Below the pieces are notes generated by a model. That model ran no database searches. It was not told the origin of the DNA and was given only the letters and a program-made list of their open reading frames with translations. Position numbers and translations under genes: made by a program. DNA of 64,000 nucleotides from Manduca sexta (taxonomy: Eukaryota; Arthropoda; Insecta; Lepidoptera; Sphingidae): the NCBI RefSeq assembly GCF_014839805.1, contig NC_051134.1:10199170-10263169 (forward strand). Direction: 5' to 3'. Positions 35,742 through 47,399 of the stretch are shown here, piece after piece. How positions within the stretch are numbered: the stretch's first letter is position 1; each line of letters starts with the position of its first letter.

Positions 35742-36384
35742 TTGAAATGATATTTATTATCTTGATATTTGTGATAATTGTAAAACTTTAAGCATTTTTT
35801 CAGTTAATCAATTCGATTAACTGATTAGTTAATTGGATTAGGGTTTTACCACCATTATTTTAAGAAGTACCTAGACCTTCGTGTCTATTTATAAGTTTAA
35901 TTACTTGTCATTTTGTCGCAAAGCGGCAGTGTGTAACGAACTGTTATGTACCTTTGTGAACATCATTGAAGTTAATAAAATTGCAGTGGATTATGAAACA
36001 AGAACTTCCGAAACTGGCATCGTAGTGACGTGTCATATTAGATAGGTGCTTTTAAACTTACATTTAAACAATAAATTATTATAATGACGTCAAGGTAAGA
36101 ATATTTCTGTGACGTACATTTTTACTATAAAGTCTTCAAGTATTAGACTGATTTGAGCAGTTATCTTTGACACTCGTATCGTTCGGTTATCTGGTGATAG
36201 TCTTTAATATCTTTTTTAATGAAAGTATTAAGTAAGGTATTAAAGATTCTCACCTGTTACATTACCCGCGTAAAATAACGTAATATAGCAGATGTGAAAC
36301 GCCGACACTTAACGAATTCGGCAGTTGTTGAACATTCTGAAGAGGGCTCCAATTATCTCCGACTAGATAATCCACAAAACAGAC

Positions 36385-36720
36385 TATTACCAGATTATTC
36401 GCGAGGCTATTGAAATTAAAACACATCTGAATTTCAATAGCGAAGATGGTTGGAAGCTTGCACAAGCCTGCGAGCCTATTCTATATTTAATCAAATCGGA
36501 ATTCAAAAGACCGATTCGAGACTATCGAGACTTCGAGATACTGTGAGCTCATTTTGCGCAGATCGGACCGTCAACAGTAAAATTTAAAAAACAAAAGCAT
36601 TTTATTGTAAAATGTAAGTATATATTGTAATTTTGACTTCTGGATGACCAACACCTTAGTCCGCCCCGTGACCACGAACGGTGCAAAGTCTTCAAAGTTC
36701 AAAGTGCTGGTGGGGTTGTC
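36385..36720 (+). mobile_element. Penelope-like retroelement fragment
   Basis: Plus-strand frame FNSEDGWKLAQACEPILYL, followed by the family terminus (CAGATCGGACCGTCAACAG, CCGTGACCACGAACGGTGC, AAAGTCTTC). Same element as 14315-14990, opposite orientation, more decayed. Confidence 0.55.
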
Positions 36721-37303
36721 CCGTGTCTGTAGTGCATCAGGTACGTTTGCGGACGGCCGTGTGGATTGCTTTTACATCATAATGCGCAAGAAGAGCTTGT
36801 CTCTCGTGAGTGAGCGGGCTAGCTCCAACAGCATTCTCCAAATGATTGCCAGTAAACTGAATTGTTTTTACGTGGCTCGCTGTTGTGCCATTTCACATGG
36901 AATGGTGCAGCGGTGCACTAATAATAATTAATATATTTTTATCGTTTAATTTTTATTTTTAATTACTAACATAGTTTTAAGAAAAAAATTATCGTTTACT
37001 TATAATATGAGTCCTATGTTATTCAAATAAATAATAATAATAATATATATTATACAGTTTAGCAATGCGTGTGATATTTGCAAGTCTAGCGACGTTAGTT
37101 CTACAATTAGTAATACTGGATCGTGGAAGCGAATGTTGTGGGGGTCTACGCCCTACGGGATATATCAATTACTAGATAAAACGGCTTTTATCTATAAGTC
37201 GTTAACGCTGTTAAAGATACGGAAAGCTATATGTCATGCTAGCGTTTCTAATTTGCATAAGGCTAAGTACCTACTAGTTGCTGCTTTATTATTTTTACGC
37301 TTT

Positions 37304-37576
37304 CCCCATTATTCATAGACGTTATTTTTCTAAGGAAGGAGCATTGCTGTGATTACGAGCCTGTTTCTCAGCTTTATTTATCTGACACCTTACTTTTTGT
37401 TCAGCTTTGTTTATCTGACAGCCAACTAGATTCAAGTTGTATATCAATATTAGCCAATCAAACTGCGAAGGCTGCCATGCCGTCAGCACTGAGAAACCGA
37501 CTTGTTATCACAGCAATTCTCCGTCCTTAAATAAATAGTACACACATTAAATAAATAACGTCTATGAATAAGGGGG
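37304..37576. mobile_element. MITE with CCCC(A/C)TTATTCATAGACG termini
   Basis: CCCCATTATTCATAGACG at the left and CGTCTATGAATAAGGGGG at the right form long imperfect inverted repeats, with inner pairing of CTGTTTCTCAG. TTAA follows the right end directly, as for piggyBac insertions, but the left flank reads CTTT, so the duplication is not confirmed. Confidence 0.5.
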
Positions 37577-38224
37577 TTAATATACTGAGAAGTATGTAGG
37601 CGGACTTAATGCCAAAGGTATTTTTGTAACAAGCGACCTTAGAGTAGAGCAGAGATAAACAAGGCAGGTGCATCTATAAATGATGAAACAAATCATTTTT
37701 GTGAGGGTATTTGTGACACGTTTTGCTATATTATGTAAATATTTGTTATAGATCTCTATCGCAAATTGTTACATTTAAATAGTTTTTTATTTCTTTTTTA
37801 AGTATTGTAATAGTGTTATCTGTACAATTGATAAACTAAGTACTTGAACATTTTCTATTGTCTTAAAGATTGTGGCTCATGCTGTGATTGCTTATAACCA
37901 GAGTTACAATTACGTAAGCTATTATAGCTATAATGTGTAGTTATTATAAGAATTATTGTAAACTCCGTTAGCAATCCTTATCCAATAAATAAATAAATAA
38001 ATAACACTGAGCATTTGACAGACCGGGGCATTGCAGTTGGAAGTTGGCAACGGGCAGTTGTTCATTGACAGTCGTACCGGTCGTTTGGTTTGTGTAATAT
38101 TTGTGAAAGTATGTACTCCTATATCTGTAGTCAGTGATACTTATTTTATTTGAAATAAAAATCGCTTCAGTGTCAACTATACCCACTTTTATACATAGGC
38201 GATATTAAACTTTATTAAATAGCA

Positions 38225-38700
38225 GGGGCCGTCCGCCGATAGTGTGGTGACAACTGGGCTGGACAGCAGCGTGGTGAGTGGGTCTCGCGCTATCGTTGAC
38301 GCTAAGATTGTCCTTCAGTGTGCGGAGTCAGAAGGTCAAAAACAAATCCGAACGGCACAACGCTGGGTCGTAAGGCACGGTGACCTGAGCATAATCGCTC
38401 AGTCGCCCCCCGCGAAGGCTGGGTGGTAGTAAAAAGGTACTTTCTCCACGAAACCAAAAAAAAAGGAGTCATACACTGGCTACAATGTCTGCTTCTTGGT
38501 GGCCGAGATAGACATTGCGGTGGTACCTACCCAGGCGGACGTTCACATATGAGAGACCTACCACCAATCCCCCCACGAGAGAGAAAAATATACCGAGCTT
38601 CTCAATAGAAATAAAAATGCAGTGGTAAGTAAGCCGCGTTCGAACAGTGCCTATTGTCCTTTTCAGTACGGGTGTTATCCCTAAGTCACTCCACACTATT
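38225..38700. repeat. Dispersed repeat, 'GACATTGCGGTGGTACC' type
   Basis: GC-richer than its surroundings, with GGTGGCCGAGATAGACATTG, GGTACCTACCCAGGCGG and GAGAGACCTACCACCA, motifs typical of a lepidopteran interspersed repeat; pieces recur near 11440 and 55450. The flank at 37,980 ends in (AATA)n, a LINE-like tail. No gene seen. Confidence 0.4.
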
Positions 38701-39113
38701 AATAGTCAGCACATCCGGCCCTCAACATATTTGTTATTACAAAAAGCTATTATACTTAATACCTGCCGCTTAAACGTTTTTAACCGTAACGATGCATAGG
38801 GTTTGCAATAAGAATAACGCACTTGGCCTTGGCCCGTGCTTCTAGGGACCCTCCATTACGAGGAGAACATATACGTGTAAAATCTATATCTTGATATGGT
38901 CAAGTGGAACGATCAACATCATCCACGTTCGTGTTGTCTGTGTTTCTGTATCAACAAACCCATAAGTATTGTTTCACAATGCAAGTTAACAGACTTAAGA
39001 TGAAGAGACTAGAATTTACGAAGTTATTGAAAGCTGCATAATAAAGAATAATAAGTTTATTACATTTAAGTTACAATTATATGCAAGTTTATTTAAAATA
39101 AATTTCAGTCGAA

Positions 39114-42100
39114 TTACAGGTGTCCTCGAATCCAGGGTACGTAGGAGGTGACACGTGCGTATGCGACTGGGTATCTCGCCTGGCAGCCACGACTCGAGCC
39201 AAACGACACAATACCAATCTAAAACAATACAATACCAAATGCAATGCGTTGTCGAAAGTGAATAATTTTATTTGACTTTCACGAAACAAACAATCATAGT
39301 GTTCAATATTTAATTACGTCAGCATCTTTTGTTACTTCTTGCTTTTTATAAATAACTAGCTTTTTCCCGCGGCTCCACTCGCGTTATAAAGTTTTTCGGG
39401 CTAAAGTTTTCCGTTATAAAAGTCACGCTATATATTTCCCCATGAGCTTATGTCCTTCCCAGGCTCTCAAACTGTCTGCATACCAAATTTCATCTTAATA
39501 CGTTGGGTAGTTTTTGAGTTTAACGCGTTCAGGCAGACAGATGCAGCGGGGGACTTTGTTTTATAGTATACTAGCTTTTGCCCGCGGCCCCGCCCGCGTT
39601 ATAAAGTTTTTCAGGCTAAAGTTTTCCGTTATAAAAGTAGTAGTTTCCCGGGAGCCTATGTTCTTACCAGGGTCTCAAACTGTCTCCATACCAAATTTCA
39701 TCTTAATACGTTGGGTAGTTTTGAGTTTAACATGTTCAGACAGACAGATGCAGCGGGGGACTTTGTTTTATAACATATTTTTTAGAACTTTTAAAGTGGA
39801 ACAATCCCGTCATACATCATTGTTGCATAACTTTAACCGTTTACGCAGCGCAGGCAACGGAAGCTCTCAAAACTTATAAGTTTCCCCGTTTTTGCAACAT
39901 GTTTCATTACTGCTCCGCTCCTATTGGTCATAGCGTGATGATATATAGCTTATAGCGGTTCACAAATAAAGGGCTATCCAACACAAAACGAATTTTTCAA
40001 TTGAAACCGGTAGTTCCTGAGATTAGCCATTACTGCTCCGCTTCTATTGGTCATAGCGTGATGATATATGACTTTGAGCACTCCACAAACAAAGGATTAT
40101 TCAACCCAAAAAGAATTTTTCAGTTCAAATCGGTAGTTCCTGAGATTAGCCATTACTGCTCCGCTCCTATTGGGTATAGCGTGATGATATATAGCCTATA
40201 GCACTCCACGAACAAAGAGCTATCCAACGCAAAAATAATTTTTCAATTTTGGACAGGTAGTTCCTGAGATTAGCCATTACTGCTCCGCTCCTATTGGGTA
40301 TAGCGTGATGATATATAGCCTATAGCACTCCACGAACAAAGGGCTATGCAACGCAAAAAGAATTTTTCAGTTTGGACCGGTATTTCCTGAGATTAGCCAT
40401 TACTGCTCCGCTCCTATTGGGTATAGCGTGATGATATATAGCCTATAGCACTCCACGAACAAAGGGCTATCCAACGCAAAAAGAATTTTTCGGTTTGGAC
40501 CGGTAGTTTCTGAGATTAGCGCGTTCAAACAAACAAACAAACAAACAAACTCTTCAGCTTTATATAATAGTATAGATATGGTATGTTAATATAGGCTACT
40601 TTTATCCTGGTCATTTGCTTCTATAGGAAATTATGGAATTTAGGTTGGAGTTGGACTTTGGAATGCAGAAAGGCTTTCCACGCGGGCGAAGCTGCAAGCG
40701 ACATCTAGCTAAATATAAGTTAGGCTTTTTATGTAAATTTTTCGTATGAGCATTATGGATGTATTTTAAATAGGAATCTATGCCATTTCATATTATTATG
40801 TACCATTAATTACTTCCATAGCATATTAATGATAGACAAGACGTCACATTATTTTGTGATTTGTCCTTCAAACAGATGTGAGAGGCCTTCCATTTAGCAA
40901 ATTCCAATTAACCAGATTAAACAAGAATAGCTGCACTAAACAGTTGTTGTTAAAGGAGGGCCCAAAACAGGTCCTATAAATTAGTCAGATGTCGTACAAT
41001 ACAATTCTCTAATACTTACAAGAACTCTTTGTCCCCCAAGATTGGTTGATAGTGGTCCACCAGAGTCGCTGCCGCAAACGTTGCCCCCATTGGCCGCAGG
41101 GTTCGTGCACAGATTGGAGTCTAGAATGTTATCAGGGAAGACACTGCGGCATGCATCATTAGTGATAATTTGTAGGGTCACGTGGCTCAGCACTTGGTTC
41201 GCAGTAACTGCTGCATCTGTGAATTAAAACATTTATTTCATTTTTATCTTTATCATCATTAAAGAAGTCTTTAACAAGTTAGTTCTATACACTAAACATA
41301 AAATGACATAAGACCTAATTTCTTTGAATTTATTCCTTTCAGCAAGTTCGCTTGGGTAGATTTTCACACTGAAGTTGACTTTAAAATTTATTTGTATTAC
41401 AATCAAAAATGTCTTCGCCTTATTGGATTATGTTTGAAAATCTTGGCAAAAAGCTCAGGCTGATATTATTTCTTCTATTCTACGATTGTTTTAATATTCC
41501 TTCGTTATCACTTACTGTCTCTAGTCTTGCCGAAGCCGGCTACCTGAGCCCATGTTCCGGCGAAATTATTATTGAGCTGAGCACCACTAGGCAGGTTAAT
41601 GGGCTGGATCACATCTGCAAAGTTCGTAAAATATTAATTATAAGCAAATAGATAATGACAGCTCGTTTGCGCTATTTTGTGTCGTATCTTCATGACATAT
41701 CTGGTTCAACAAGTTGACGACGCCTTCGTGGACCCCTAGACACAAAGGTTTTTGAAAAAGTTTAAAGTACTCACTTGTGAACGTAACCCAATTGAACCTA
41801 ATCATGGCGACATCATTATTTAAATTTCTTGTATTCCAATTGGGATGCATAATCACGTCATTGGTGCGAATTCTGACTCCCCCGCTGAAGAGACGGACAG
41901 AGCCAAACACAACTTCGAACTGTTGCGCCTGCATCCGCCCGTCGTACCAGCAGTGCGCCGCTGTCACAGCACGAGTGTTGGAGAGCAGTGAGGAGCCGCA
42001 GACAGATTGGCCACCAGGCACAATAATCACTAGTCCCCCCTAAGTAATATTTAGATTATTTTAAATGTCAAATAGGTATTGGGGATTCGTATTAATATTA

Positions 42101-43121
42101 ATGAATTTAAAAATCCGTTGTGTGATCACTTGCTCCCACCTAATCAAACAATCAAAATTTACCAATTTTGATGCTTTTTTTTAAACTTGATGCAATCGAG
42201 ATTGTTCAATATAATTATTATGTATTAATATTAATATTATAATCATTCACGCGTTTGGAGCTCATCAGCTTTTTTCTACTTTCTAGGGTCCTATTGATTT
42301 GAAATTTCATTTACTATTACTTCGGTGGTATTTCTGACACATAGCAATCTGAACTGATGCTGCAGCATCGTGTAGTTTGCGGGACAACCAAACCGTTATG
42401 TCAGCAACTTACAGAGGATAATATAATGTATTTCATTCTTAAAGTATCGTTTTAATAAGTAATGTTATAGATTATGATCGAGATGCCATAGCGGAGGAAC
42501 TTAAAATTTAAAAAAAAAAATTATATACTTAAATAACGCCCGATGCAAAACAAAAAAAATGCTTGTCGACTCCTTAACTTTGTTATAAATAGATAACAAT
42601 ATTTTTTAATTATCTAGTAATTAATCCGATCACTTTAGTATTTTTTCTATAAAGATTTACATAATGTCTGGGCTATTTAACATTAAATATAATTTTAGCT
42701 CTCTTATGGCGGTGTCGATTGTAGATGAACCCAGAGTATAGATAGATCGCTTGAGGAAAATCGATTGAATAGTGAAGACCAACTGCAGGTATCGACGTTC
42801 AATATCCCTTCTTAAAGAGATTTACACCTTTTTTTTTCATAGGTGGAAATGATAATTTAAATACCAAAAAACCTTGTTTCTTATCTTGTTTTTTGTTTAT
42901 AAGAAAATTCTTGAAGTACTAACCATGTAGGGGTAAGCGCCGAGTGCTGCCGGAGAGCCATTGAAGATCCTGCTACCGTCGAAGTCAGCGGCCTGTTCGG
43001 CTTGCCTGATGCGCTCCGCCTCCCTCATGCCCACATTCTTGTGGTAGTACAGCACGGGCTCCTCCGCCGGGAGTGCCGACACTGACGCCGCAACCGCGAG
43101 TAGTAGTATTCCAAGCTTCAT
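39114..43121 (-). CDS. Protease G: secreted chymotrypsin/brachyurin-like serine protease
   Basis: Five exons, minus strand: 42924-43121, 41775-42039, 41516-41614, 41020-41216 and 39114-39218, giving 287 residues. I start at [10 protein letters not shown]; an in-frame MNQSI lies five codons upstream, but the paralogues support MKL. Signal peptide, propeptide ([17 protein letters not shown]), IFNG activation site, [16 protein letters not shown] and CGSDSGGPL are all intact. Pocket position 226 is Val (RYPVAYARV) where A, B and F have Ala, so substrate preference may differ. Intron 4 (39219-41019) is expanded to 1.8 kb by repeats. Polyadenylation signal AATAAA at 39056-39061. Closest relative is H; even introns align. 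Confidence 0.9.
39355..39780 (+). repeat. Two direct copies of the 'CCCGCGGC' short repeat
   Basis: Two units beginning AGCTTTTTCCCGCGGCTCC and AGCTTTTGCCCGCGGCCCC, each with GGCTAAAGTTTTCCGTTAT, CATACCAAATTTCATCTT, ACGTTGGGTAGTTTT and AGACAGATGCAGCGGGGGAC. They sit back to back in intron 4 of protease G. Confidence 0.55.
39905..40525 (+). repeat. Tandem repeat, five copies of a 123-bp unit
   Basis: CATTACTGCTCCGCT recurs at 39905, 40028, 40151, 40275 and 40398, i.e. every 123-124 bp. Each unit continues CATAGCGTGATGATATA, CACTCCACGAACAAAG and GTAGTTCCTGAGATTAGC. The array ends in (CAAA)n and GTATAGAT, the common end of this repeat family, so the expansion is inside a transposable element. 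Confidence 0.8.
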
Positions 43122-43166
43122 TATCGACTGATTCATTTACGACAACCATCGTCGCTAAATACTCAC

Positions 43167-43174
43167 CTTTTATA
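43167..43174 (-). promoter_or_regulatory. TATA box of protease G
   Basis: TATAAAAG on the minus strand in the promoter block shared with F and H. Confidence 0.65.
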
Positions 43175-43569
43175 TTGAAATGATATTTATTATCTCGATA
43201 TTTGTGATAATTGTAAGACTAAACATTTTTTTCAATTGATTGATGGTTGGATAATTTGATTTTATCACTATTATTTTAGAAGTAGGGTTTTAAGTCGATT
43301 TAATGAGTTTAATTACCTATCATTCCGTCGCAAAGCGGCAGTGTGTAAAGAACTGTTATGTACCTTTGTGAACATCATTGAACTAAGTAAAATTACCGCG
43401 GATTATGAGACAGGAACTTCTGAATGTGGCATTATAGTGACGAATCATATTAGATAAGAATTGTGTGTTTAAATTTACATTTAAACAATAAATAAGGCTA
43501 ATTTTAGGATAAGAACATTTCTGTGACGTACATTTTTCAATATAAAAATGTAAAGCTCTCTTCATTTGG

Positions 43570-44254
43570 CCCCTCATTTCTAAGGATCGTAATTCCGTCC
43601 AAGGTCATCAGTACTCTTCTCCACGAGACACGATCTTCGGCTTGGTGCACCGCTACGCTCATTGGCATATTTAGGGAGTTGGCGACCTAGTCCGACCCGC
43701 GGTTCGGATTACGCCCTCTTGGTCACTTGCCTTCGAGCTTGCCGGTGAGCACCTACTTCTCCAAATTGTCTGGTTTTCGTCGCAAATTTAATATGAATAA
43801 AATATTTTAAAATACGACTAAGACAGACGGAGGATAGCCTCTGTTGACGTTCCAGCTTGAGCTCTCTTAAGATGGATTCATTTGTGCGATGAGCTGTCCA
43901 TGAGATGCTGAGCATGCGACGCCTGCACCACATTTCGAACGATCAATAGCTTTAAAGGTCCAGGTCTCGGAAACATACAGGAAGACAGAAAAAGCAAAAG
44001 TCCGGACCATGAGAATTTTCGTACGGTTGCCGATGTTTCTGTCCCTCCAAACCTTATCGAGCTTTGTCATCGTAGTTTTCGCCATCGCAATGCGTCTACG
44101 AATTTCTTTTTCGCAGCTATCGTTGTTGGTAATGAGAAATCCCAGATATTGGAATTCTTGAACTATTTCGTAGTTATGAAGTAGAATCGTGCGCTGATTG
44201 GTCGCAGATCGATGAACGGTTATTATCTTGGTCTTGTCGTGGTTTATAGTGAAT
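43570..44254 (-). mobile_element. RTE-type LINE reverse-transcriptase fragment
   Basis: The minus strand encodes the end of a reverse transcriptase and the downstream region: INHDKTKIITV, QEFQYLGFLITN, SCEKEIRRRIAMAKTTM, NRTKILMVRTFAFSVFLY, SETWTFKAIDR, then WCRRRMLSISWTAHRTNES in another frame. The latter blocks are hallmarks of endonuclease-reverse transcriptase elements common in Lepidoptera. Frameshifts and stops show it is dead, and the 5' part is missing. Confidence 0.8.
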
Positions 44255-44855
44255 CAACACAGACGGTGAGTAAACAGCATACGTAATTAAGGTTTAATCG
44301 TCCGTGCAGATCTACGAATCAAATTTTTATACTAATCAACTGATAAACTCTTTGAAAAAAATTATTTGAGATTCATATCCAACCAGACCAACAATACATG
44401 GGTGACTTACATATTAACACTTACATATATCATTATAATACAACTTACACAATTCCTTATCAACTAATTAAATACAAATAATAAATTAATATTATATACC
44501 CATGCCCACACACATATACACTCATACATGCATAATTACGGGCGCAGCTATTATATATATCTAAATATTGACATTATACCCACACAAATTAATGACAGAT
44601 CAAATATAGACGACGTTGAATAGAACCGAGAACAAAAACCAGCTTGGTCGCTCGGACAATGCGCCCTCGCACCATCAACACTGCGAAGTCCTCGGCTCCC
44701 GAACAGTCTATTCAAATTATTGGTTTCACAATGCAAGTGAACAGACTACATGAGGAGATTAGAGTTTACGAAGTTATTGAAACGGGCATAAAAATAATAT
44801 TTTTATTAGACATAAGTTACAATTAAATGCAAACTTGATTTCCATTAGTTTGAGT
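44255..44855. other. Gene-free stretch downstream of protease H
   Basis: No coding region. 44625-44700 echoes 10485-10590 (ACCAGCTTGGTC...GACAA). The AATAAA signal of protease H is at 44802-44807 on the minus strand. Confidence 0.4.
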
Positions 44856-44859
44856 CGTA

Positions 44860-47147
44860 TTACAACTGTCCTCGAATCCAGGGAACGAAGGAGGTGACAC
44901 GTGCGTATCCGACCGGCAGTCTCGCCTGGCAGCCACGGCTCGAGCCAAACGACACAATTCCAATCTAAAAAAATACAACACATAATGAACTGTATTTTCG
45001 AGAGTCCATCATTTTTTTTCAGATTTTTCACGAAGCAATGCGAACAATCATATTGTTCATTATTTAATTAAGTTCCTATCTTATCTCACTACTTGCTTCT
45101 TATTATCTACCATTCATTACTTGTTGGTGGTAGGATATGTTTTATATCCGTCTGGATAGCAAACACCGTACACAAGGTGTTATACCCAGGATTAGTCTGT
45201 GTATATGCGTCAACTGCCAAGATAAATATCTCTCGTCAGTCGAAATTCTATTGGATCCTACTCTACTTACCATCGGGTGATTCCATTTACATAATCACTT
45301 TACGTCAGATGCCGTGGGGTCACCGTACACGTATAAAAAAAAACTTCCATAGTATATAGCCAAGACGGCACATCATTTTGTGATGTAGCCCACATACAGA
45401 TGTGGTCTGCCATATAATAAATTCCATTCAACTGGATTAAACAAGAATAGCTGTATTAAATAGTTGTTATTAAAGAAGGGCTCCGAGCAAGTCCTCCAAC
45501 TTAGTTGCATATCGTTCAATTGAATTCTTTATTACTTACAAGAACTCTTTGTCCCCCAAGATTGGTTGATAGTGGACCACCAGAATCGCTGCCGCAAACA
45601 TTGCCTCCGTTGGCGGCAGGGTTCGTGCAGAGATTAGAGTCAACAAGAACATCACGGAAGACATTGTGGCATTCAGAATTTGTGATAACTTGCAAGGTCA
45701 CGTGACTCAACACTTGGTTTGAGCTAATTGCTGCACCTGCGAATTAATTGAGTTATTCGAATCCAATCTTTATCATCTATCACTTCTTTCACTAGTTCGT
45801 CTAATACATTAGACAAGACATAATTTTATTGAATTTAAGAAATTCGTTTGGGTAGTTTTTTTTTTGACGCGGGCGACATTGAAATTCACTTGTTTTTAAC
45901 TGATACATACAAAATTCGAAATTTATTTGTATTACTATCAATAATGTCTACCCCTTTTTGTATTATATTTGCAATTCCTGGTAAAAAGGATAGTCTGCTA
46001 TTATTTCTTCTATTCTTAGACTGTCTTAATATTATTCATTTTAACTTACTATCACTAATTTTGCCGAAACCGGCTACCTGAGCCCATGTTCCAACGAAAT
46101 TATTGTTGAGCTGACTACCACTAGGCAGGTTAATGGGCTGGATCACATCTGTAAAGTTCGTAAAATATTAATTATAAGTAACTAGATAATAGCAGCTCGT
46201 TAGCGTTAATTTGTGTCGCATCTTCATGACATATCTGGTTCAACAAGTTGACGATGCCTTCGCCGACTTCTAGACCCAAAGGTTTTTGAAAAAGTTTAAA
46301 GTACTCACTTGTGAACGTAATCCAATTGAATCTAATCATAGCGATGTCATTATTTAAATTCCTTGTATTCCAATTGGGATGCATGATCACGTCATTGGTG
46401 CGAATTCTGACTCCCCCGCTGAAGAGACGGACAGAGCCAAACACAACTTCGAACTGTTGCGCCTGCATCCATCCGTCGTACCAGCAGTGCGCCGCTGTCA
46501 CAGCACGAGTGTTGGTGAGCAGTGAGGAGCCACAGACAGATCGTCCGCCTGGCACCATAATCACCAGTCCCCCCTATGTAATAAATAGATGATTTTCAAT
46601 TTCAAATAGGTAATGGGGTGCCAGTGAGTAGTGTTAGATAGAATATGATCGAGGTGCCATGGAGGAGTGATGAAATTTAAAAAATTTCAAACCTAAAATA
46701 AATAATATATTTAAATAACCCTGATTCAAAAATAAATAAAAATATATCCTTTTAGACTCCTAAACTTTGTTATAAGTTCCTAAATAATAATACTCTAAGT
46801 ACCTACTAATGAATCCAATCACGTATTTATTTCCTTTTAAGAGGTTTGGTTATCTGGGCTTTTTAAATACTAAATTTAATTATTGCTCTTATTGCGGTGT
46901 CGATTGTAGGTGAACTTAGAGCATAGAAAGATCGCTTGAAGAAACTTACCATGTAGGGGAATGCGCCGAGTGCTGCCGGAGAGCCATTGAAGATCCTGCT
47001 ACCGTCGAAGTCAGCGGCCTGTTCAGCTTGCCTGATGCGCTCCGCCTCCCTCATGCCCACATTCTTGTGGTAGTACAGCACGGGCTCCTCCGCGGGGAGT
47101 GTCGATACTGACGCCGAGACCGCGAGTAGTAGTATTCCAAGTTTCAT
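44860..47147 (-). CDS. Protease H: secreted chymotrypsin/brachyurin-like serine protease
   Basis: Five exons, minus strand: 46950-47147, 46309-46573, 46050-46148, 45540-45736 and 44860-44964, giving 287 residues. Signal peptide [16 protein letters not shown], propeptide as in G, IFNG activation site, [17 protein letters not shown] and CGSDSGGPL intact. Exon 5 gives [13 protein letters not shown], so pocket position 226 is Val as in G. Very close to G in exon 2 and neighbouring introns, pointing to a recent duplication or conversion between them. Intron 4 holds a 'CTTACCATCGGG' repeat (45110-45340). It is the last minus-strand gene of the array and faces protease I head to head. Confidence 0.9.
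45110..45340 (-). repeat. 'CTTACCATC' dispersed repeat in intron 4 of protease H
   Basis: CAGTCGAAATTCTATTGGAT, CTACTCTACTTACCATCGGG: same family as 23635-23870. Confidence 0.45.
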
Positions 47148-47192
47148 CTTCGACTGATTTATTTACGACAACCATCGTCACTAAATACTCAC

Positions 47193-47200
47193 CTTTTATA
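47193..47200 (-). promoter_or_regulatory. TATA box of protease H
   Basis: TATAAAAG on the minus strand, 46 nt before the ATG; block conserved with F and G. Confidence 0.65.
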
Positions 47201-47399
47201 TTGTAATAATATTTATTATCTCGTTATTTGTGATAATTATAAGACTATGCGCATTATTCCAATTTAGCGATACGATTGATCTATAATTTAGATTGAGGAT
47301 TACACCATCATTATATTTTAATTAGCACTTCGCGTCTATTTGATGAGTTTAAAAATCATGCTAGTATGCTATACTTATGTTTGCGTCGCAAAGCGGCGG

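Noticed and set aside
39905..40525. CRISPR-like array because of regular spacing
   Set aside because: Whole 123-bp units are repeated, not short repeats with unique spacers, and the genome is eukaryotic.
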